From: Ostrinia nubilalis
Lineage: Eukaryota > Arthropoda > Insecta > Lepidoptera > Crambidae
Assembly: GCF_963855985.1 (NCBI RefSeq)
Contig: NC_087100.1
Span: 6,235,001 to 6,299,000, forward strand
Direction: 5' to 3'
DNA: 64,000 nt
A model generated the notes under the pieces. That model was given only the letters and a program-made list of their open reading frames with translations. It searched no databases and was not told the DNA's origin. The position numbers and the translations under genes were made by a program. Shown piece by piece: positions 41,107 through 52,078 of the stretch (positions are counted from its first letter, which is position 1; each line of letters starts with the position of its first letter).

Positions 41107-43386
41107 GCTCGCACGGCTTGTGCATTTGCCACGACAAAGGTAGGGAAACGAAAATGTAGGAAATATCGGAATTTCGGAAATTAAAAAGGATAGGATCAAT
41201 ATAGGTAGGTAGGTAGATGTAATAAGATATTAAAAATATAATTTAAAACATATATGAGGTACAAAGACTAAACCTTTATATCATTTTTAGATAGGAATAA
41301 GGAGATACATTTATAAATATTTTGATCGTTTGTGCATAAAAGGGTATTAATACAAGTGGGAAAAGGGACACGGAGGGTTAACAATGAGGACATAAAAAAG
41401 GAGCGATCATACTTCGGACAGGAAAACAGGATGTGATTAATATCACCTACTTCAGAGCCACAATCGCATAAATTACTATCAATGATTTTAAGTCTGGCTA
41501 AATGTGCTGGCGTACACGTATGCCCTAACCGCATGCGAATAAGAATAGAGGTGGCTGTCTTATCGAGCGTCGTTCTGAAAAACCAAGGTTTAACCGGGAT
41601 ATTGGGCTGTATACTCTTATAATGCTTCCCTTTAACCAGGTCACTACTGTTCCATTCACCTTCCCAAGCTTTACGAAGATAGGATTTAGGAAGGGAAGCT
41701 AAATCATGAGAGAAGTTTTTATATGGGAAAATATCTCCACACTGTACTGCCTCATTTGCCATTTTATCTGCTATTTCGTTACCGGGAATATTACTGTGAG
41801 AGGGGATCCAGGCAAAAATTACCTGAAAACCATTCAGTCGGCATTTGTTAAGTAATATTCTACTATCAATAATTATTGGAAAATTAATATTAGCTTTAAA
41901 AGGGAATTTAGCAAAAGCTTGTAATGCACTTTTTGAGTCTGAAAAAATTATGGACTTTTTAAGTTTCATGAGTAATATATATTCTAATGATTTGTATAAA
42001 CCATAGCATTCACCTGTAAATACTGACGTCTCAGGGGGGAACATCTTTTTTTGATTTATTTTGTACTGATAATGAAAAACTCCTACGCCCACGTTACCAT
42101 CAGGTGAATGTTTCGAAGCGTCACAATAAATATGGTGCCAATCATGCCAGCCATTAGATTCTAAAACAAGGTTAAAAGTAGAGAAAGCAGAACTACCATA
42201 TTTTGGAATATCCAAGTCGAAATAAATGTCAGGGGAGAGAATTAGGGATTCATAATTGGAGCAGAACAGAGGCATGTATGCAGATCTATGGCTAGGAGCT
42301 TGTAATGAAATATATTTACGAAAACTTATGACAAGGCACGGTGTAGTTTTATGAGTCCAATAAGGTACAGAGTCTACATATTCTGACAAATCTTGCAACT
42401 TAGAATAGAGAGGATGATTAAGAAATTGAAATGCACGAAATAGATATTTATCACTTAAAAATTGCCTTCGAAGACTAAGGGGAGGCTCAACACATTCAAT
42501 TTGGACCGCATTATTAGGACTAGACCGCATTGCACCAGTGACAATACGAAGGGCTTTAGATTGAACAGTGTCAAGTTTGCGCAAACCCACAATGCTACAA
42601 GGTTCCAAAAAGAAAGACCCATAATCTAGAACACTTCGAATAATAGCGTTATACACAAGTTTCAGACTATAAGGATGTGCACCCCACCAAACTCCCGATA
42701 AGCATCTTAAGATATTCAAAAGCTTTTCACACCTAGCTAGTATATAGTACAAATGAGGTAAACCGGTTAACTTAGAGTCGAGGATTAAACCTAAAAACTT
42801 AGCCTCATTATGAACAGGTATAGCCGAATTATCATAATACACAGAAATAGGCGGTGGACATCGCATCCTGGAGAATAGAACTATTGAACTCTTATTTACT
42901 GACAGACTTAAGCCATTTTTATCTAGCCATGTCTTTAAAACGTTTAGAGTGGTAGACAAAGACTCACACAAATTTTGAATGTTTGAACCAGTAATATACA
43001 TAACAAGATCGTCTGCATACTGTAAAATGTTAACTTTGTTATGTAAAGATGATTCTAAATCATAAGAGTAAATATTAAATAATAAAGGACTTAAAACTGA
43101 TCCTTGAGGTAAGCCTCGCCAGATTGATCTAGATCTTGTCGATTCGCCACTTGAAACGTTAATGAATCGCTCAGATAATATGTTCATAATGAAATTTACT
43201 AATATTATAGGAACATTAAGCAAAATAAGTTTATTTTTAAGAATAGGTAATAACACATTATCATAAGCTGCTGTTATGTCTAAAAAGGCTGCAAGTAGAG
43301 ATTTATTCATAGAAAATGCTAGGCGGATATCACAGGTGAAAATTCCCAAACTGTCAGAGGCACAGATTAGAGAGTCAGAGGTACTC
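41079..43386 (-). mobile_element. 5'-truncated LINE with RT and RNase H
   Basis: The minus-strand element ends in poly-A (poly-T at 41079-41105) and is flanked by a perfect 14-bp duplication, CTTTCTATCTGTTT (41065-41078 and 43387-43400). Its frame is open from the truncation point to a stop at 41268. It shows reverse transcriptase motif A (FLDITAAYDNV), motif B (GLPQGSVLSPLLFNIY) and the catalytic YADD. RNase H follows with CDAS, GECYG, SDSKSA and PSHSNIPGNEIAD. A terminal C-x-C-x7-H-x4-C knuckle ends the protein. RNase H plus this order suggests the I/LOA/R1-like group. The start codon of eIF3L lies 158 bp beyond its 5' end. Confidence 0.9.
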
Positions 43387-43544
43387 CTTTCTATCTGTTT
43401 GTCTACTTTCACGAATAATTTAAAAAAAAAGAAAATTTTTAGTCTGTGGGTCGGTCTTTGGCAGAAAGTCCTCGCGTGTGCATTCTTGCTGTTTATTTGG
43501 TTAATGCGAAATTCACATGACAAAATAATATTAAAATAAAGAAA

Positions 43545-46500
43545 ATGTATTCCAGTGATGATTACAACGAGGTATGACGTAAAAGATTCCTATAGAATAT
43601 GTTTAACTTGGTGTCATATAACCTAGAATGTTTCATCGAAAACGTAAGCAATTCGTTCAATTTCATACAATAAATGGGATGTTTCATTTTAGGGAGGATA
43701 TGAGTCCTTTGGGGACTACGAACCGCATACTGGGGACCCACAGTATGACTTGGAATATGATAGGTCATACTATAAAATGCCTGAGATGGTGAGTAATATT
43801 TCTCTAACCTGCTCTAACCTGTTTTATTTTCCTGCTATACTCTTGTTCCTTTAAGCTTTCTGAACATCGAACTAAATCTCAGCATATTGGTTGCATATTA
43901 AATTGTTGTTTCATTACCTATATGGAAGGCTTAATATTAGGTAAAATTTGAGAATAATATCATAGGCAATTTTACAACCAGTTAGAATGGCAGATAGCTA
44001 TTGTAGAAAGTACTGTATTAAAATAACTAAAGGCTCGATAGAAATTAAAGAATCAGTAGAAATAAACAAAAGTACATTTTGTTTTTAAGTGTTTACCTAA
44101 ACCTGTGTAATGTCACCTTTATGCCTTATTTTCAGGTGAAAAAGTTCTTGGTGTATTTCCGCAATATGATAAATGAAGGTGTAACTTATGAGATCCTAAA
44201 TCTCTATGAAAACACTTTCCCAAAACTAACAGAACAGTATTTTGAGAACACTCCTTGGCCAGAGGAAAATGAAGTGGCACCTGTTGTTGATAATGATCAT
44301 GTAAGTAGCATTATTTTTAAGAACCCAAGAAGATACTATATTAATATGATAATATTATGTAAGTTTATAATAAAATTAAACTGCATTCTTTACTGTGCCT
44401 ATAATGTAATCCATAATCCAATCCAGGTGACTTAAATACATCTAAAAGATCAGTAATTAGTAAACATTAATTTGATTTGATTCTATAACTATTACTTTTT
44501 AGGTTTTCATGATCCTGTACAAAGAGCTGTACTATCGCGATATCTACGCGCGTGTCCCAGGAGGACCAAAACCTGAACAACGATTCACTTCATTTTACAA
44601 TTACTGTGACTTGTTCAACTATATTTTGTCTGCCGAAACCCCGGTTCCCTTAGAGTTGCCTGACCAATGGCTTTGGGAGCTCATTGATGAGTTTGTCTAC
44701 CAGTTTCAATCTTTTGCCCAATATAGGTATGTATCTTCGTTTTGTTATGAGAAAATAATCATCACTATCAGATAATACACACAAGTTCCAATAAGAGATG
44801 TTCTGTTTGTTTATTTTGCATGCAATGTTATGATTAATTATGTACTAGAAATCACTTGGTCGGAAGAAACTACAAAATCCTCTGCATGCAAGTATAAACC
44901 CTCATAATTATGTTACAGGTCACGCACCTCTAAGTTGAGCCCTGCTGAGATCGAGGCTCTTAATACTGAGAACAAGGCATGGAATGTTCTCTGCATACTG
45001 AATGTTCTGCATTCCCTTGTGGACAAGTCCAACATCAAGCGCCAACTTGAGGTAAATAATGGCTATATTTAAGTAATTGCAAGCAAATTCTGTTCATTTA
45101 GACCACCTTAACATTAGGGCAGCAGCAGGGCGTCTTGTCGCGCGACGGTCGCGCTGCTAAAGTCGCCTAAATGTGAAAGCACTCTGTTTCCACTCTCCAC
45201 TACAGACACTACAGAGCTAAGTGGAGGATTAGGAAGTGTATTAGGAGTGAAACTTAAACACAAGATAAACCTAAACACAATAAAATCAAAAACCAAATTC
45301 AGAAGTGTTGTTGCAACAACTAAAAAGTTGAAATGGCAGTGGACGGGACACCTAATAAGGGAAAAGAAAGAGAAATGGACAAGAGTCGTAACGGAATGGT
45401 ATCCCCGTGAAGGAAAAAGAAGCAGAGGCAGACAAGCAAAAAGATGGGAGGACGATATCCGCGAATTAGCAGGGCCATTATGGCCACAAATGGCTAGAAA
45501 CAGAGAAGCATGGAGATCATTGGAGGAGGCCTATGTCCAAGGACAAACTGGAGATGAGTGCAGCTAAATTGTAAAATGAAATGTTAATGTTGTAAAATAC
45601 CATGTAATCCAGTAATAAAGGCTTATATTATTATTATTAAAGTGGAGGATTTGGCCTGCAATGTGGAGGGCTCTGAGCTTTCTTCCTTAACTATCTAGCA
45701 GCTAGATGTTAACAAATGTGTCTGTAATCAGGTTTACACTGCCGGCGGTGACCCCGACTCCGTGGCGGGCGAGTTCGGCCGCCACACCCTCTACAAGATG
45801 CTGGGATACTTCTCGCTGGTGGGGCTCCTGCGGCTGCACTCGCTGCTTGGAGACTACTACCAGGCGATTAAGGTTTGTATTCAAGACAAAGATAGATACA
45901 GTATAGAAATAAATATTTTTTCATCTATATGTTTTAAACTAGATTACTCTAGGCAAAAGCTAGCCTGTGGCTTTCGGTCTATCACAGAAAAACTTTATCG
46001 CGCACGTGACCCTGTTTAAAAAGCTGGTATAAAAACTATACAATTTTTTTCCTTGAACCTTGACCTCTATTCCTTTCATCAAAATCCGAAGTAGTTTTGC
46101 ATACTTTTTAAGAGTTACGAAAGTCCATGTATCTAATTTATATCTATTTATAAGATAAGTAACACAGTTGAACATCACTTCAGGTGCTGGAAAACATCGA
46201 GCTGCACAAGAAGTCGACCTACTCTCACGTGCCCGCGTGCCAGGTCTCCACCTCTTACTACGTGGGCTTCGCGTACATGATGATGCGGCGCTACGCCGAC
46301 GCCATCCGCACGCTGTCAACCGCGCTGCTGTATGTTCAGCGCACTAAGCAGCTGTTCTCTGCTCGCTCTTATCAGAACGATCAGATCAACAAGCAGACGG
46401 AGCAGATGTATAATCTGCTGGCTATATGCCTGGTGCTGCATCCCCAGTGTGTTGATGAGTCCATTCAGCAGGTGAGCATAAGGTTTTATTTACAAGCATT

Positions 46501-48825
46501 GCGTCTTCATTTGATTGACTTCTTCACTAAGAATTGTGCTTTTATTGCAGCTTCCAATTATCTTAACAACTGTAAACAGACAGCATAATGTAACAAAATC
46601 CACATCAATAGTTTCCAAGTGAAATCATAAAAATTCTTTTGAAACCTTCAAATATTACATAAATACTGATTACATAAAATAATAAGCTAGCCAGTTCCTC
46701 TGTGGTTGAGGATTCCGGGTGAAGCTCGCTTCCACCTTCGGCCTGATCATCACTTACCATCAAGTGAGATACAGGCCAAGAGCTTCCTCGTTGTGTATAA
46801 AAAAAAATAAAAAAAAATTTTTGTAACATCTTTAATACAATCTTATATGCTTATTTTGTTCGCGCACAATGGCCCTATCATGAGGCTAAGTGCGGTATTC
46901 GATTGCCCTGCAAAACTATGCTTATTTTGTTGTTAGAAAATGTTAAGGCCTTTGTCCAGCCACGGACGTCATTTGATTCAAGCAACACTTAGCTAACAAC
47001 ACAATATTATTGTCCAGGTGCTCCGCGAGAAGAACTACCACGAGAAGATGTTCAAGATGCAGTACGGCGACCTGGGCGAGTTCGAGAGCTGCTTCACCTT
47101 CGCCTGCCCCAAGTTCCTGGCGCCCTGCCCGCCGCCCGTCGAGCCCGGCTCCAACTACGGCCGCGACGCCGTCAAGCACCAGACGCAGGTCTTCATGGAC
47201 GAGGTACTTTTCAGTTTGTTCGTTTCAGCCAAATGATGTCCACTGCTGGACAAAGGGCCAGAGAAATCTTTAGGGGCCCCAAGGATTTCCATAACGACCG
47301 ATCCTGCGCCGCCCGCATCCAGGCAGTTTTCAGTGCCTAACTTCAAAAGGTCCAGTTTGGTTATCCTCTACCACGCCAGCATCTCAGGACGATGTTCCTG
47401 GGGCTTTGTCGAGCCTAGTTCTAACTACGGCCGCGACGCCGTCAAGCACCAGACGCAAGTCTTCATGGATGAGGTCATCTTCAGTGCCTAACTTCAAAAG
47501 GTCTCGTTTGATTATCCTGTGCCACGCCAGCATCCTAGGACGATGTTTCTGCGGCTTTGTCGAGCCTAGTTCTAACTACGGCCGCGACGCCGTCAAGCAC
47601 CAGACGCAAGTCTTCATGGATGAGGTCATCTTCTGTGCCTAACTTCAAAAGGTCTAGTTTGATTATCCTGTGCCACGCCAGCATCATAGACGATGTTCCT
47701 GCGGCTTTGTCGAGCCAAGTTCTAACTACGGCTGCCACGCCGTCAAGCACCAGACGCAAGTCTTCATGGATGAGGTCATCTTCAGTGCTTAACTTCAAAA
47801 GGTCTAGTTTGATTATCCTGTGCCACGCTAGCATCCTAGGACGAAGTTTCTGCGGCTTTGTCGAGCCTAGTTCTAACTACGGCCGCGACGCCGTCTAGCA
47901 CCAGACGCAGGTCATCAAAGATTCGAAACTTTAAAAGTTCATGCAGACTACAGACTTTTTATCCGAAGATAGTTTGGTCCGCTTCTATTTGTATGAGGAA
48001 TCGGCCAGTATCATATCGATGTTAATATATGCATACTACGAATTTATAATAACGCATGATGAAGAAAAGATAAATCACGAATGCTAAAAAAATACTTTGC
48101 CATGTAGTATTCGTCCTACTGATATAATTTCAGTTTCGAAAGTTGTTGTAATTTGTGTCCCAATTTAATTTCGGATTGTCTTCCTGCATCCTTGTCACTA
48201 TAACAAAATAAATACTTATTACGTCCACAGGTCCGCCAGCAAAAGATGCTGCCGACCATCCGGTCTTACCTGAAGCTGTACACGACGCTCCCGCTGGCCA
48301 AGCTGGCAGCTTTCATGATGGCGGCGCGCGGCAGCGACCGCGACCGGGACGTGGCGCGCGAGCACGCCTCGCTGGCCATCCACCTGCTCTGCTTCAAGCA
48401 CAAGATGAAGAACGTCGTCTGGACTAAAGGCCCCAGCGGCCTGGATGGAAAGTTCCAGAGCGGATCTGAGGTTCGTGCTGTTTGATATTTGATGACGAGA
48501 GAAACGGTGTGATGCTGACAGCATAGGACTGCCGATTCGAGCGTTGACATTCGCAGTCTGTTAGACTACCGAGTTGAACCCACTCCATACATGCTAATAA
48601 GCTTAGGTGCAGGAGTTAACAGATGTTGCCTTCGCCATACAAACGCATTTGTCTGCATTTACACAAATTCAATTTGTAATGTTGTTTCAGTTGGACTTCT
48701 ATATTGACAATGACATGATCCATATCGCCGACACGAAGGTGGCCCATCGCTACGGCGACTTCTTCATTCGGAAACTCTTGAAGTTTGAAGAACTCAACCG
48801 CAAACTTCACCACATCAAAATTTAA
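43545..48825 (+). CDS. eIF3l: Eukaryotic translation initiation factor 3 subunit L
   Basis: Ten coding exons: 43545-43571, 43693-43788, 44136-44300, 44503-44726, 44919-45051, 45732-45872, 46184-46471, 47018-47203, 48231-48470 and 48691-48825. They total 1635 nt, 544 residues (human about 564). The Paf67/eIF3L family is recognised throughout: an acidic Tyr-rich N-terminus ([19 protein letters not shown]), [11 protein letters not shown], the helical and PCI-containing core ([20 protein letters not shown]), and the C-terminal [14 protein letters not shown]. It is a non-core subunit of the eIF3 complex, which recruits mRNA to the 40S subunit in the cytoplasm. Introns hold an RTE insertion, a SINE-like tail and a tandem array of exon 8 fragments. 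The 27-nt first coding exon is unusually short but well spliced. The gene converges on PTCD1. Confidence 0.96.
45231..45639 (+). mobile_element. 5'-truncated RTE-type LINE
   Basis: In eIF3L intron 5, a 409-bp insertion encodes the C-terminal end of an RTE ORF2 (45247-45567; [19 protein letters not shown] and [13 protein letters not shown] are diagnostic) and ends in an ATT repeat (45629-45639) instead of poly-A. It is flanked by a perfect 12-bp duplication, AAGTGGAGGATT (45219-45230 and 45640-45651). Recent insertion, same sense as the host. Confidence 0.88.
46684..46818 (+). repeat. SINE/LINE tail in eIF3L intron 7
   Basis: The lepidopteran tail pattern CATCACTTACCATCAAGTGAG is followed by GGCCAAGAGCTTCCTCGTTG and an A-rich run (46799-46818). 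No target duplication was seen. The upstream boundary is uncertain. Confidence 0.6.
47222..47345 (+). repeat. Repeat fragment before the exon-fragment array
   Basis: The segment beginning AAATGATGTCCACTGCTGGA and continuing through GATCCTGCGCCGCCCGCATCC is a repeat type seen often in Lepidoptera. It lies between eIF3L exon 8 and the tandem array and appears to supply part of the array's repeat unit. Confidence 0.5.
47330..47925 (+). repeat. Tandem array of eIF3L exon 8 fragments
   Basis: Four copies of a unit of about 151 bp follow exon 8 in the same orientation (equivalent base ctaactacgg at 47421, 47572, 47722 and 47873; in the true exon at 47151). Each copy carries about 60-65 nt of the 3' end of exon 8, including its GAG/GT donor, plus about 85 nt of repeat-derived intron sequence. 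The exon part keeps its reading frame for about 20 codons in copies 1-3; the last copy has a stop. None has a proper acceptor. Confidence 0.85.
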
Positions 48826-48893
48826 TCAGTCGCAAATATTTGTACAACACAGATAATGTAATAAAACTCAATAAATATTATAATGTTATTTTA
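48826..48893. terminator. Overlapping poly(A) region of convergent genes
   Basis: Only 68 bp separate the eIF3L and PTCD1 stop codons. A plus-strand AATAAA (about 48870) for eIF3L and a minus-strand AATAAA (TTTATT near 48889) for PTCD1 both lie in or at the edge of this gap, so the mature 3'UTRs are likely complementary. Confidence 0.55.
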
Positions 48894-51187
48894 TTACAGT
48901 TTATACTGCACAAATTTTCGATTTCGTTTATAAAATCTTTTAGGCTCCTTTATTTCTACATTAGAACGCTGTACTGTCTCTGGATATGTTTCTTCAAACT
49001 GCTGCCATGGGTGTTCTGGTTTCAGATGTTCATAAACATTTACATCCTTTAGCCAAGTTTTATAGACTTTCATGAAGTTTTTAGAACCTCTCATAACTGC
49101 ATTTGCTGATGGAGTAGGAGTAGTTTGAGCCTAAAAAAAACAAACAATTTACAGATGTATTAATAATTTTAACAGAACAGAAATGTAATATTGTTCCATT
49201 GAATCTTAAATACTAACCTGAGCTATTCTCTTTGTACACCTATCAGATAAGGTTTCCAAATGTTTTAAAAATGCTTCATTTACTTTAATATTCTCCTCTT
49301 TAACTTTTTCCATCATGTACAATACATATTCAAAGTCCATATTCATAGCACCATTTTTTAATAGTGTTCCTAGGATTTCAATGTTTACCCTGCAACATAA
49401 AAATGAATATTGGTTAATTAACAAGGCAGAATAACAATAATTTAAAGTTTGTGCCTGAAAAATAATTACATACTTCAATTTATTTTCATTCATTTCAGTT
49501 AATAACTTATCAGCACTTTCTTTTGTTCTGCAAGCTAGTGCTAATACACCATATGTCATTATATTGAATTTCAGTCTGAATTTCTTTTTCAGGGGATGTA
49601 TCTTTTTGTTCCGAATTTTACATTCTTCTTCAACCAAGTCTTTGACAGCCTGAAAGATTAAACATTTTTTAAATCATTTGTTAGGTACTTATTTCTTTAA
49701 TTATTTATGCAAGATGTGTAATTTTTCATACTTACAAATGCACCATCATAATCTGTTCTTAAACATCTCTTCTTTATAAGATTATTGTAGAAATCAATAT
49801 CAGCTCTGATTCCTTGAGTTTTCATGGTTTCAAGTAAGTGATTTTCAGCTTCTGGTGTATTATCTATCAGTGGAAGCATTTGAGTGAATGTTTTGATATC
49901 TGGTTTGACTGAGTAGATTTGCATTTCCTTCAGAAAGTCATCTAGCCCACCCACAATGGCAAATTTATCTTGGACAGAGTGTACTTCTTGTAAAGACAGT
50001 ACTTGCTGCATTTGCACAATTTTTGAAAGTAAATTAGGTACAGTTCTTCTGTCTTCCACTTGTGTATGTTTAGATAAATTATTTGTTATAGTAATATTAA
50101 CAGAATCTCTATCATTATTTTTGTCACTTACAATAATCTCATTAGAATTTTCTATATTTTTACCTGGCAAAGATTGCAATATTTTATTATCATCACTGAT
50201 ATGGGGTTTTGCTTCTGAAGCATCAATTTGCATAACTTCAACATGCCTTGATCCAATTGCAATGTGTTCTCTGAGTAAACATACCAATTCTTCAATATCA
50301 TTTTTGGAACCCAAGTTACAATCTTTGACACATCTTAGCATGAGATTGAATGAAAAAAGATTAGGTTTTTCTCTCATTCTCAACATTTTCCTCCAAACAA
50401 CAAGGGCATGTCTTAAGCCAGACTCTTTGTCAGAAATACAAGCATGTAAAAGGTGGTTTAATGTGTGAACTCGGATTTTGATTTTTTTGGATATCATCTC
50501 ATCAACAATTTGAAATGCTGTTGCAATATCTCCACATCTCCCAAATGCTTTGATCATTGCATTATAATTTGTTAAATTGGGCTCTATACCTTTTTCAATC
50601 ATTAAAGATCTTAAATTTTTTGCATGCAATAATCCATCTTTAGCCCATGGACTATTGCTACATGCATGAAACAAACATGTGTAAGTATCACCTGTAGGTT
50701 TTAAAGCTCGCTTTTTCATGTCATTAAATAATTTAAATGCTTTTTTTGTGTAACCCACTTCAGCACAAGCACCAATTAATATATTGTAAATGTAATTTTC
50801 AGGTTTAACTCTATCCACAGTCAACATCCTTACTTCTAACACATTAATAGCCTCTTTGAGTCTTTTATGTGATAAATACTGCTTAATTAAATCTGCATAC
50901 TGTTTAGTGGTTAACTTTTGGTTGGGCAATGGATTGTTTTGAATGTATTCTTGTTCTTGGACGTCGCCGGGATCACTGAATTCATCTTCTATAACTTTAA
51001 CACTTTTTGTCAATGTTCCAAACTGGTCTGGATCATCCAAATACGTGAAGTTGTCTTCAGTTTTTATTTGATTAATTTTAATCGATTTAGGCTCAATATT
51101 TGTACTAATCGAAGTTGATTTAAATATACAAGGGATTGAAGTCCTATTTCTAATAACTTGTAACAGCCTTAGACAACGATGAGCCAT
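48894..51187 (-). CDS. Ptcd1: Pentatricopeptide repeat protein 1, mitochondrial (PTCD1)
   Basis: Four coding exons: 49736-51187, 49474-49649, 49218-49389 and 48894-49130. They total 2037 nt, 678 residues (human PTCD1 about 700). The N-terminus is basic with an RNRTSIPCIFKSTSIST-like mitochondrial targeting stretch. Several 35-residue PPR motifs lie at about 130-290 (YNILIGACAEVGYTKKAFKL; YNAMIKAFGRCGDIATAFQI) and more follow in the second half. The C-terminal block with HPWQQFEETYPE is also typical. PTCD1 proteins bind mitochondrial RNA, affecting leucine tRNA processing and 16S rRNA in mammals. The frame is intact. Its stop lies 68 bp from the convergent eIF3L stop. Confidence 0.93.
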
Positions 51188-51681
51188 AACGATTGGTTAA
51201 TATTGTTATCAGTCTCTTTTCAAATCACTAAGTATGTAGTTATTCCGTTCTGGATCAGGATACACAGTAAACACATAAATAAACTTTTACTAAAAAAAGT
51301 TCCACATTCGTAACATAACCTAAAAATTTGCTTTCTGACATTGACAGTTGACATGACATCACAGACAGACAGAGATGTATTTAAGTTTTTTTTTCGGAGT
51401 CGTATTGTATTGAACGAACAGTACGATACTGATACGACACACAACAATAAAAATATCCAACCTTTTATCTTTTATCAAAAAAACCCGCCCACTCCCATGG
51501 ACATCTGACAAAACGTGACAAATTCACTGATATTTATGTTAATGATCTTGAATGCCTTCTCTCTGGCGTTATTTTGGATCGATTTCGAAAACATCACGCT
51601 TTCTTTGGGCTCCTATAAAGTAACGATCTATTTTTTTGATCAAATTATCAAATCTCTGGAAGTCTGGAACTTCATTAACCT

Positions 51682-51849
51682 GAGCCCCGATTACGGTAAA
51701 CTTTTAACGTCTACAATCCAGACACGCTTCTCGATTCTGCGATACGATTGGTCGTTCAACAGCGTACGTCAGCTGTTTTGACCAATCGTATCGCAGAATC
51801 AGAAACGCGTCTGGATTGTAGACGTTAAAAGTTACCGTAATCGGGGCTC
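51682..51849. mobile_element. Foldback MITE with 70-bp arms
   Basis: Arms of about 70-72 bp, starting GAGCCCCGATTACGGTAA and mirrored to 51849, match at about 95%. They enclose a 26-bp spacer that is itself partly palindromic (AACAGC...GCTGTT). Located between PTCD1 and the LINE insertion. The transcript would form a long hairpin. Confidence 0.85.
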
Positions 51850-52078
51850 TGTGCTAAAAGGACTTCGTCCAAATCCGTGAAATTGTTTACTTTGTTTTGT
51901 CAATAAACTGTCGACTTTTTGGCGGGAAGTTGAAAAGGGCGGTCTATCTGTTTTTATTTAATTCGTATTTTATTGTTAGTTTGTGTATATTTTGTAAAAA
52001 AATTGTTGTAAATTAGTAATTTAGTGTGATTAGTGTATATATTATATAGGGGTAAGTCCATTTGCATATTTATAAACT

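Noticed and set aside
43387..43539. The 46-codon start of the long 751-codon minus-strand frame and the plus-strand frame at 43276-43539
   Set aside because: The N-terminal part of the long frame lies beyond the LINE target duplication, so it is host flank read in frame; the plus frame is antisense to it.
48050..48125. ATGATGA and CTGA 60 bp apart in eIF3L intron 8
   Set aside because: No terminal stem, no D' or C', and no sibling unit in this gene; likely chance.
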